DNA of 6,603 bases from contig JASJBY010000306.1 of the NCBI GenBank assembly GCA_030066245.1, forward strand, positions 1-6,603, in the 5' to 3' direction. The translations under genes were made by a program, and so were the position numbers. Position 1 is the stretch's first letter. Every line of letters starts with the position of its first letter. The notes under the pieces are model-generated. The model made no database searches and was not told where the DNA came from. It was given only the letters and a program-made list of their open reading frames with translations. This DNA is from Gammaproteobacteria bacterium. GTDB taxonomy: Bacteria > Pseudomonadota > Gammaproteobacteria > JAABTG01. Of this stretch, positions 1 through 4,913 are shown one piece after another.

Positions 1-1244
1 CCGGCGAGCACGATCGGCGCCCACCACCATTGTCCTGAACCGAAGGACTCCGTGAGCAGGAACCATTTGGCGATAAAGCTGCCGCTTGGCGGCAGCCCGA
101 CCAGGGCAACGCCGGCGAGGCCCATTCCAAAAGCCACGGCAGGGAGGGTTCGGAGCGCGGGCCCAAGCTCGGCGATCCGGTCGTGACCGGCGCTCCTTTG
201 CAGCAACCCGGCGGAGAGAAACAGCCCTGCTTTCGCGAAACCATGCGTCAGCGCGAGCAGCAGCAATGCCCCCAGCAGCTCCTTCTGCCGGGACAGCGGG
301 GCCTCGGCCATGAGGGGAAAGAACACGAACAGGTAACCGACCTGGGCAACGGTGGAATAGGCGGCCAGCACCTTCAGGCGCTCCGCTCTGAAGGCGCGCC
401 ATGACCCCCAGACAACGGCCGCCGCCCCCAGGGCGCCCAACAGGTTTCCCGTCGCCGGGCCCGTTATCGGTCCGAAGAGGTCGAGCCACAGGCGCAGCAC
501 GAGATAGAAGGCAGCCTTGACCACCAGAGCAGACAGTGCCGCGCTCACTGGCGCCGGCGCTTGGCTATGGGCCGGGGGCAGCCAGAAGTGCAGCGGAAAC
601 AGGGCTGCCTTGAGCAACAGGCCGCCCATCATCAAGGCAAAGGCCGTGTGCGCGAGCAGCCCAGGGGTCAATGACTGGGCGGCGAGACCCATATCCAGGG
701 TCCCGAGATCCGTGTAGATCAGCGCGACGCCGAGAAGATAGGTCATGGAACCCAAGAGCCCTACCAGGAGGTAGCGAACGTTGGCCACCAAGGCTTCCCG
801 CGCTCCACTCAACGCGCCCAGTGCCGCAGCGCTGATACCCAGCAGCTCGAGCGTCACGTACATGTTGAACAAATCTGACGCCAGAAAAAGACCGTTGAGC
901 GACGCCCAAAGCAGGAGCCACAGGGGCCAGAAATGTCGGCGGGCGTCAGCGGCGAAATAGTCGAGCGCGTAGGTGCTGATGCCCAGCGCCACAAGATTGG
1001 CCATGACGAGAAGCGCTGCCGAGAGGCCGTCTGCCTGCAGCGCAATACCCAGCGGCGCCTGCCAATCGCCGAGGTCGCTTCGAAGAGTCCCGGCACCCGC
1101 CACGAGGACAGCGGCGTAGACCGTCGTACCAGCGGTGACGACAGCCGTGGCAACACCGACCAGGGAGGACTGGCGTGGCGCGACGGCAGCCAGCGTACTG
1201 CCCACCAGCGGGATTGCGACGGCGAGCGCCAGCCAGTCAATCAT
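1..1244 (-). CDS. mrpD: Cation/proton antiporter subunit D (MrpD/MnhD, NuoN/NuoL-like), 3' end cut by window
   Basis: MrpD is a polytopic inner-membrane subunit homologous to the proton-pumping subunits of complex I, and one of the probable ion-translocating subunits of the Mrp antiporter. The reading frame is open from an ATG at 1244 to the left edge: 414 residues are visible, against roughly 490-500 for the family, so about the last 80 are missing. The protein is almost wholly hydrophobic helices. Typical family residues are present: a membrane glutamate in NMYVTLELLGIS (E133), a lysine in LLLKAALFPLHFWLPPAH (K212), a second lysine in SALVVKAAFY (K243), and H334/K338 in LTHGFAKAGLF. These correspond by position to the TM5 Glu, the TM7 Lys and the later channel Lys/His of NuoL/M/N-type subunits. 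The start overlaps the end of mrpC by eight bases (ATGATTGA), which suggests translational coupling. MrpD and the NuoL-like part of MrpA are related, but the subunit order favours MrpD. Confidence 0.93.
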   Translation of the reverse strand, partial: MIDWLALAVAIPLVGSTLAAVAPRQSSLVGVATAVVTAGTTVYAAVLVAGAGTLRSDLGDWQAPLGIALQADGLSAALLVMANLVALGISTYALDYFAADARRHFWPLWLLLWASLNGLFLASDLFNMYVTLELLGISAAALGALSGAREALVANVRYLLVGLLGSMTYLLGVALIYTDLGTLDMGLAAQSLTPGLLAHTAFALMMGGLLLKAALFPLHFWLPPAHSQAPAPVSAALSALVVKAAFYLVLRLWLDLFGPITGPATGNLLGALGAAAVVWGSWRAFRAERLKVLAAYSTVAQVGYLFVFFPLMAEAPLSRQKELLGALLLLALTHGFAKAGLFLSAGLLQRSAGHDRIAELGPALRTLPAVAFGMGLAGVALVGLPPSGSFIAKWFLLTESFGSGQWWWAPIVLA

Positions 1245-1515
1245 CCTGCTGGTCCAGCCGCTGACCCAGCGTCAATGCCAGCGCCGTTGCACTCACCGCG
1301 ACGACGATGCCCGTCAATACCAGGGCTTGAGGGACAGGGTCCGGCGCGGTTTCGGTCCCTCGATAGGCGACCGCCACGAGTGTGTGAAACACACCCGCCC
1401 CCATCACGTTGAGCGCAATGAGCTTGCGGAGCAGAGGCTCATGGACCAGAAAAGACCAGACGCCGAGTAGAAACAGGATGATGCCGGTCAGGCCAAAGAC
1501 GAGCTGAGTGGTCAG
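1237..1515 (-). CDS. mrpC: Cation/proton antiporter subunit C (MrpC/MnhC, NuoK-like), probable CTG start
   Basis: MrpC is a small three-helix inner-membrane subunit related to NuoK of complex I. The frame ending in TGA at 1237-1239 encodes 92 residues from the proposed start, shorter than the 100-120 usual for the family. Helices lie at about residues 5-23, 31-50 and 62-83. The signature ALNVMGAGVFHTLV (34-47) and DPVPQALVLTGIVVAVSATAL (59-79) match MrpC/NuoK. No ATG, GTG or TTG occurs between the upstream in-frame stop (1624-1626) and residue 37, which already lies in helix 2. The best start is CTG at 1515, which overlaps the mrpB stop as CTGA and has GGAGG nine bases upstream. ATC at 1524 is the only other near-cognate candidate seen, but it would lie directly against the GGAGG. 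The gene is certain from its protein; the start is inferred. It lies between mrpB and mrpD. Confidence 0.85.
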   Translation of the reverse strand: MTTQLVFGLTGIILFLLGVWSFLVHEPLLRKLIALNVMGAGVFHTLVAVAYRGTETAPDPVPQALVLTGIVVAVSATALALTLGQRLDQQDD

Positions 1516-2207
1516 CGTTCGGATCCTCCGGGCGAGGTCGCCGTCGTACCTGTAGCCACGACCGGCTCGCCCGCAAGATAGGCGGCCGCCAACGCCGCGC
1601 CTATGGCCAGCGTTGCCGCTGTTTCAATGGCCAGGATCACCCACTTCGCCACGGCCAGCGGGAAGGTCAGGAAGCCTGCCCCCGCACCCATCAATGCCAG
1701 CGCTGTCACGGTGAAGGCGAGAACCCCGAGCACGGTTGCCACGCGTAGCCAGGGCAGCGGCGGCAGGCCGGCGTTCGGCCGCCCCGAAAGCCGCATGATC
1801 ACCCCCGCCGCGCCAAGCAGTGCTCCGGCCTGAAAAGCACCGCCCGGGGAATGCGCACCCACCCAGAGCATATACCCCGCGGTCAGAACGAGCAGCGGCA
1901 CCACAGAGGCGGTGAGGCTGCTCAGCACCGGCCCGGCCGGGACAAAGCCGGGGACAGCGGAGCCGGTGGACCAGATGCCGAGGATGGCTGCGAGCAGCAC
2001 GGCCAGTTCCAGCAGGGTGTCGTAGGCGCGAAAATTGAGTAGCACGGCGGTAACCGGGTTGGACACCCCGCTCTCGGGGATCCGGGCCAGGGCCAGGTCA
2101 GCAAGCCGGGCATCGGTCTGACCCGTTACCCCTTCAAGAAATACCCAGGCCAGGTAAATCCCAAGAAACGCGAGCGTTACCGCAATTACCAGGTTGCGCG
2201 CGCGCAT
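1512..2207 (-). CDS. mrpB: Antiporter subunit B with an MbhE-like N-terminal segment (MbhE-MrpB/MnhB fusion)
   Basis: This 231-residue inner-membrane protein has two recognisable parts. Residues 1-80 contain a first helix (6-24), a periplasm-type linker and the motif NPVTAVLLNFRAYDTLLE (50-67). That motif is typical of the extreme C-terminus of MrpA and of the separate archaeal subunit MbhE. Residues 95-215 form the MrpB/MnhB domain, with the hallmark HSPGGAFQAGALL (119-131) and four helices. The tail after 216 is Gly/Thr/Ser-rich. In classical Mrp operons the MbhE part is attached to MrpA and MrpB stands alone; in Pyrococcus Mbh, MbhE and MbhF are separate proteins. The ATG at 2207 shares its A with the stop of the upstream gene (TGATG) and has GAGGAG five bases before it. 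B subunits are membrane scaffold components of the antiporter; a separate catalytic role is not established. Confidence 0.9.
   Translation of the reverse strand: MRARNLVIAVTLAFLGIYLAWVFLEGVTGQTDARLADLALARIPESGVSNPVTAVLLNFRAYDTLLELAVLLAAILGIWSTGSAVPGFVPAGPVLSSLTASVVPLLVLTAGYMLWVGAHSPGGAFQAGALLGAAGVIMRLSGRPNAGLPPLPWLRVATVLGVLAFTVTALALMGAGAGFLTFPLAVAKWVILAIETAATLAIGAALAAAYLAGEPVVATGTTATSPGGSER
1525..1529 (-). promoter_or_regulatory. Shine-Dalgarno GGAGG deciding the mrpC start
   Basis: The minus strand carries GGAGG here, followed by nine bases and then CTG at 1515-1513. This is the strongest ribosome binding site near the beginning of the mrpC frame and supports the CTG start. It lies inside the last codons of mrpB, so ribosomes ending mrpB would reinitiate nearby. 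Confidence 0.6.
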
Positions 2208-2494
2208 CAGCGCTCCTCGTTCGCAGGGCGTGTCTTGTTCCGGGATGGACGTGAGCCGGTGGCACGCCGGGCTGCAGAGAGCATCAATGCTCCGGCCAGG
2301 CCGGCACCGATTGCGGCCTCCGCAAGTGCCACATCGGGAGCCCTCAGACGCGCCCAGACCAGAGCAAGCAGAAGCCCGAAGGCGATGAACAGAATCACGG
2401 CTCTGCGGGGCTCACGACTGGTCAGGGCCGCCATCGCCAGGCCGACGAGAGTCGTGGAGAGCAGAAGATCGAAGGCGAGGAGCACTTCGGTCAC
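2207..2494 (-). CDS. MbhD-like / DUF4040 antiporter subunit (corresponds to part of the MrpA C-terminus)
   Basis: This 95-residue membrane protein has three helices (about 4-24, 32-49 and 56-73) and a basic, probably cytoplasmic tail. The segment RAPDVALAEAAIGAGLAGALML (51-72) matches the DUF4040/MbhD domain, which is homologous to NuoJ-like parts of complex I and forms a segment near the C-terminus of MrpA in classical Mrp systems. Here it is a free-standing subunit between mrpG and the MbhE-MrpB gene, as in archaeal Mbh modules. I chose GTG at 2494, which overlaps the mrpG stop as GTGA and has GGGGAGGG six bases upstream. A longer reading from an ATG at 2578 would add 28 Arg/Gly/Cys-rich residues that only shadow mrpG. 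The Asp and Glu in PDVALAE are the polar residues conserved in this domain. Confidence 0.88.
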   Translation of the reverse strand: MTEVLLAFDLLLSTTLVGLAMAALTSREPRRAVILFIAFGLLLALVWARLRAPDVALAEAAIGAGLAGALMLSAARRATGSRPSRNKTRPANEER

Positions 2495-2787
2495 TGGGCA
2501 CCCTCCCCGTCGGCGCGTATGGCACGCCTGGCGATCAGGTGTGCGCCGGTGGCACCGGCCGCCAACACCAGCAGCCACAGCAACCCCAGCTTGAGACCCA
2601 GCAGCGGATCCGGATTACGGACCAACAGCCCGAGGGCGATCAGCAACAGTCCGAGGTTGTCGGCCTTGGTCAGGGCGTGGAGGCGACTCAGCGGATCGGG
2701 CAGCCGCAGGAGACCGACCGTCCCTGCCACGAAAAATACCAGCCCGGCCGCGATAAAACCCGCCGACAGCCAATCCGCCACGTCCAT
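2491..2787 (-). CDS. mrpG: Cation/proton antiporter subunit G (MrpG/MnhG)
   Basis: MrpG is a small three-helix membrane subunit required for assembly of the Mrp antiporter. The 98-residue protein carries the family block GTVGLLRLPDPLSRLHALTK (residues 22-41), followed by ADNLG (42-46), then helices at about 47-57 and 64-85 and a short charged tail. Length fits the family (about 100-120). The ATG at 2787 shares its A with the mrpF stop (TGATG). The upstream sequence contains only a weak GGA, consistent with coupled translation rather than independent initiation. The frame stays open upstream to 3180, but that extension is Arg/Gly/Cys-rich and lies over mrpF, so it is not coding. The gene corresponds to MbhC of archaeal Mbh and is followed directly by the MbhD-like gene. 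Confidence 0.93.
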   Translation of the reverse strand: MDVADWLSAGFIAAGLVFFVAGTVGLLRLPDPLSRLHALTKADNLGLLLIALGLLVRNPDPLLGLKLGLLWLLVLAAGATGAHLIARRAIRADGEGAQ

Positions 2788-3050
2788 CAGTCGTTCCGGG
2801 TGATATGGCTCTGGCCCGTGAAAGCCACAACCGTGACGGCGGCGAGCAGCGCGAAGATTACGGCCACGTCCACCAGGGCCGGTACGTGCACCACTTCGGC
2901 AAGGACCAGCAGCGTCGCAATCCCGGTGGTTCCCATGAGCTGCGCGGCCATAAGCCGGTCGAAAGGCGTCGGGCCCAGTACGACCCGAACCAGGCCTCCG
3001 CACAGGGTGGCCACCAGGACCAACGCCGCCACGGCGAGAAACGTACTCAC
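2787..3050 (-). CDS. mrpF: Cation/proton antiporter subunit F (MrpF/MnhF)
   Basis: MrpF is a small hydrophobic subunit of the Mrp/Mbh antiporter module (MbhB in archaea). The 87-residue product has three helices (about 3-24, 32-51 and 58-76). It shows the conserved stretch GPTPFDRLMAAQLMGTTGIA (26-45) and the polar motif LVDVAVIFALLA (59-70), whose Asp is typical of the family. The start is GTG at 3050, overlapping the mrpE stop as GTGA. There is no good Shine-Dalgarno sequence, so expression probably depends on translation of mrpE. Length and motifs are normal for MrpF. Confidence 0.93.
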   Translation of the reverse strand: MSTFLAVAALVLVATLCGGLVRVVLGPTPFDRLMAAQLMGTTGIATLLVLAEVVHVPALVDVAVIFALLAAVTVVAFTGQSHITRND

Positions 3051-3595
3051 GAGCGTAACATCGCCCCGTCGTCGCCGAAGATGGCGGCCACCAGTCTTTC
3101 CAGTCGGCGGAGGTCCCCCGCCGGATCCAGGCCGCGATCCAACGCATGCACCCGCAGTCTATCGCCCTGCACGTCCGCACTGAGCGTTCCTGGCAACAGA
3201 CTGACGAGGTCGACGAAGAACACCCGAGCCGAGGGGAGGGTCAGTCCAAGCCTATAGTCAAGTAACCCAGGGTCCACGCGAAGGCGTGGACCGAGCACGC
3301 GTCGTGCCACATCTATTCCGCCCTTGAACGATTCCCACAAAAAGACGGGCATAAACCGAACCAACGCAAGCAGGGATAGTCGATGGCGGCGGTCCTGCGC
3401 TAGACTTGCGTAGCACCAGGCTGCGGCAACAACCGCCGGGATACCGATTATCCAGGAAGCCGGGTCGCGAGCCCCGGCGAATATCGACCAGACAGCACTA
3501 AATACCAGACCACCCATGAGAAAGCGATACGTGGACGGGCGTCTGAGTGAGTTTTCGCCGTCCCGCGGTGTGCTGAGAGATACATTGGACGACAT
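3047..3595 (-). CDS. mrpE: Cation/proton antiporter subunit E (MrpE/MnhE), first gene of the operon
   Basis: MrpE is the membrane subunit that usually flanks the F and G subunits in Mrp complexes and corresponds to MbhA. The 182-residue protein begins with about 22 polar residues. Hydrophobic helices follow at about 25-40 and 47-64, then a third amphipathic or membrane segment containing RFMPVFLWESFKGGIDVARR. The C-terminal domain carries the family pattern PRLRVDPGLLDYRLGL, then ARVFFVDLVSLLPGTLSADV and GDRLRVHALD. It is slightly longer than the usual 155-165 residues because of the N-terminal extension; a later start cannot be excluded. The chosen ATG at 3595 has GAGAG six bases upstream (3602-3606) and lies about 23 bases from a predicted transcription start. 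It is the promoter-proximal gene of the seven-gene operon. Confidence 0.92.
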   Translation of the reverse strand: MSSNVSLSTPRDGENSLRRPSTYRFLMGGLVFSAVWSIFAGARDPASWIIGIPAVVAAAWCYASLAQDRRHRLSLLALVRFMPVFLWESFKGGIDVARRVLGPRLRVDPGLLDYRLGLTLPSARVFFVDLVSLLPGTLSADVQGDRLRVHALDRGLDPAGDLRRLERLVAAIFGDDGAMLRS

Positions 3596-3621
3596 GGCCG
3601 GCTCTCGTTTGGAAACGCGGC

Positions 3622-3657
3622 GCTAGTGTAGCACTTCGCGGAGAGAGCGCCACTAGC
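3622..3657. promoter_or_regulatory. 7+7 inverted repeat overlapping the mrpE promoter (possible operator)
   Basis: GCTAGTG at 3622-3628 and CACTAGC at 3651-3657 are perfect reverse complements separated by 22 bases. The left arm also belongs to a smaller palindrome, AGTGTAGCACT (3625-3635). CTAG is usually rare in proteobacterial DNA, so two copies in 36 bases stand out. The arms flank and overlap the candidate -10 element of the antiporter operon. An operator is plausible, but no regulator can be named. Confidence 0.35.
3625..3633 (-). promoter_or_regulatory. Candidate extended -10 promoter of the antiporter operon
   Basis: The minus strand reads TGCTACACT here: a TG motif and a TACACT hexamer (four of six matches to TATAAT). 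The corresponding -35 region (GTGGCG, 17 bases upstream) is poor, as is common for extended -10 promoters. Transcription would begin near 3618 and give a leader of about 23 bases before mrpE. The hexamer overlaps one arm of a 7+7 inverted repeat, so occupancy by a regulator could block it. This is a motif reading only. Confidence 0.35.
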
Positions 3658-3937
3658 AAGCTGCCCCGACAGCATCGTGACAGGAAAGGCTGCTTTTTTG
3701 ACAAAAATATTCCGGTTGGCGCATAGCCGGCGCCGGAGTTTTCAGACACTCGGACAGGCACGAAAGGAACCAGAAGCCGGTTGCCCCACCGGGGAGGATG
3801 CGGAGCCGGCGCCACCGCGACGGTCAGTACCCGTTTTTGAATATCGGGATACTTCCGCACCGAGCGTCATTTCGCGCGTGCGATGTGACCGGATCCGGGT
3901 AATCCGGATACTCCAGCTAAACAGCGTTCTAACCCGG

Positions 3938-3964
3938 TTGACGACTAGCGCTTGGTTTTATGCC
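3938..3964 (+). promoter_or_regulatory. Weak candidate promoter for the DUF502-DUF2333 pair
   Basis: TTGACG (five of six to the -35 consensus) is followed after 15 bases by TATGCC, a poor -10. The short spacer and weak -10 make this tentative. The leader would be about 75 bases. No better forward promoter was seen close to 4046. Confidence 0.2.
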
Positions 3965-4045
3965 TTACCGGCCGCATGTGAATTGGCTAACCAGCGAAGG
4001 TAACCGTGTGCGAGGTGAGGCCGACTGTTCGTCAGGGCGGGCACC

Positions 4046-4798
4046 ATGAACATAAAGCGAAACTTACTGACCGGTGTCATCACCATAGTGCCGATCCTGG
4101 TCACTTTATTCGTCTTTGGTTTCTTCCTGGACCTGCTCTCCGATATCGGACGGCCGAAGGTCGTGGTCCTCGCGAATGCCGTCAAACCCATTTCACCGCA
4201 GCTTGCGACCTGGTTGCTGGACGTGCCCTGGCTCTCCTCCGCGTTGGCCATCGGTCTCACCCTCGGCATGTTCTACCTGCTCGGCTGGTTCATGACCCGG
4301 CTGATAGGACGTCAGATGCTTCTGGCGGTGGAGGCCTGGCTGGGCCGAGTGCCGCTTGTAACGACCGTCTACAGCGCCACGAAAAAGCTCATCGATGCCT
4401 TCAAGGCTGATGGCAACCGCACTCAGAAAGTCGTGCTGGTCAAGTTTCCACACGCGCGCATGAAGGCTGTCGGTCTCGTCACCCGCTACTTCGTGGACGC
4501 GGACACGGGCGAGCAGCTCGCTGCTGTCTACGTACCGACCGCCCCTAACCCCACTGGGGGTTATCTGGAAATCGTCCCTGCCAGCGAGCTGGTTACGCTG
4601 GACTGGACAGTCGACCAGGCCATGTCTTTCGTCCTCTCGGGCGGCACCACGGCGCCCGACAGAATCCGATTCAGCACTAGCCCTCGGGAAACTCCGGGCG
4701 ATACCCCGGTATTTGACCAGGGCACTGGACAACCCGAAGAGGCCGTTGGGCCGGCACCGCAGCAGAAAGCCATGGCAGCCGAGGGAAACAGCCGTTGA
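4046..4798 (+). CDS. DUF502 family membrane protein (COV1-like)
   Basis: This 250-residue protein belongs to DUF502 (Pfam PF04367), a bacterial family related to plant COV1/LCV vascular-patterning proteins; its biochemical function is unknown. After a short basic N-terminus there are two transmembrane helices (about 7-30 and 62-85). The conserved soluble domain shows PLVTTVYSATKKLIDAF (103-119), KVVLVKFP (128-135) and the family signature VPTAPNPTGGYLEIVP (163-178), then AMSFVLSGG. The last 45 residues are rich in Pro, Glu, Gln and Gly and look disordered; many family members end near the SGG motif. The ATG at 4046 lies directly before the expected NIKRNLLTGV N-terminus, although only a weak GGGCGG stands upstream. 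It is transcribed away from the antiporter operon, and the DUF2333 gene follows after 115 bases, probably in the same transcript. Confidence 0.92.
   Translation: MNIKRNLLTGVITIVPILVTLFVFGFFLDLLSDIGRPKVVVLANAVKPISPQLATWLLDVPWLSSALAIGLTLGMFYLLGWFMTRLIGRQMLLAVEAWLGRVPLVTTVYSATKKLIDAFKADGNRTQKVVLVKFPHARMKAVGLVTRYFVDADTGEQLAAVYVPTAPNPTGGYLEIVPASELVTLDWTVDQAMSFVLSGGTTAPDRIRFSTSPRETPGDTPVFDQGTGQPEEAVGPAPQQKAMAAEGNSR
4546..4563 (+). other. Perfect 7-bp hairpin inside the DUF502 gene
   Basis: TAACCCC (4546-4552) and GGGGTTA (4557-4563) are perfect complements around the loop ACTG. The hairpin lies on the codons for the conserved NPTGGY motif, so it may simply reflect codon use there. No T-run follows, so it is not a terminator. 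Confidence 0.4.
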
Positions 4799-4899
4799 GC
4801 GTCATTTTTCTGACCAATCCCGTGGCGGGACCATTTGCCACCGTTCGCTGTCCAAACCGCGGTTGACCAACGATAACTGGGGATGACACCGGACCAGGT

Positions 4900-4905
4900 A
4901 GAGGA
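4900..4905 (+). promoter_or_regulatory. Shine-Dalgarno site of the DUF2333 gene
   Basis: AGAGGA lies eight bases before the ATG at 4914, a normal spacing. It supports that start and independent initiation of the second gene of the pair. Confidence 0.6.
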
Positions 4906-4913
4906 ACGAAGCG

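Larger units (their letters stand above)
3596..4045. other. Divergent intergenic region between the antiporter operon and the DUF502 gene
   Basis: These 450 bases hold no frame with recognisable protein features; the open stretches are Arg/Pro-rich and lack family motifs. It should contain the promoters of both divergent units. Besides the mrpE-side elements, I see a perfect TTGACA at 3698-3703 without a good -10, and TTGACG at 3938-3943 followed after 15 bases by TATGCC (3959-3964) as a weak forward promoter. Palindromes are CCGGCGCCGG (3727-3736), CCGGATCCGG (3889-3898) and ATCCGGAT (3902-3909), and there is a small CCGGT/ACCGG hairpin (3777-3792). Confidence 0.6.

Noticed and set aside
854..1240. 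Minus-strand frame of 128 codons over mrpD
   Set aside because: It is out of frame with the clear MrpD protein and shows the Ser/Arg/Trp-rich composition of a shadow frame.
2196..2205. Alternating GC run at the start of mrpB
   Set aside because: Ten bases that encode the Arg/Ala start of the protein; expected in GC-rich coding DNA.
2495..2578. N-terminal extension of the DUF4040 gene from an ATG at 2578
   Set aside because: The added residues are basic and shadow mrpG. GTG at 2494 has a strong GGGGAGGG site and the GTGA overlap.
2491..3180. Long minus-strand frame of 229 codons ending with mrpG
   Set aside because: Only the last 98 codons match MrpG. The rest is Arg/Gly/Cys-rich, lacks membrane helices and lies over mrpF and mrpE in another frame; the ATG at 2787 overlaps the mrpF stop, as at the other junctions.
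2539..3183. Plus-strand frame of 214 codons opposite the mrpG/F/E genes
   Set aside because: Gln/Arg/Thr-rich antisense shadow, no motifs; the opposite strand has three well-recognised genes.
3698..3726. Perfect TTGACA as a forward promoter
   Set aside because: No acceptable -10 at 16-18 bases, and the leader to the DUF502 gene would exceed 300 bases.
4818..4830. Hairpin TCCCG/CGGGA after the DUF502 gene as a terminator
   Set aside because: The stem is only five base pairs and no T-run follows on either strand, so it is not a convincing intrinsic terminator; read-through to the DUF2333 gene is more likely.
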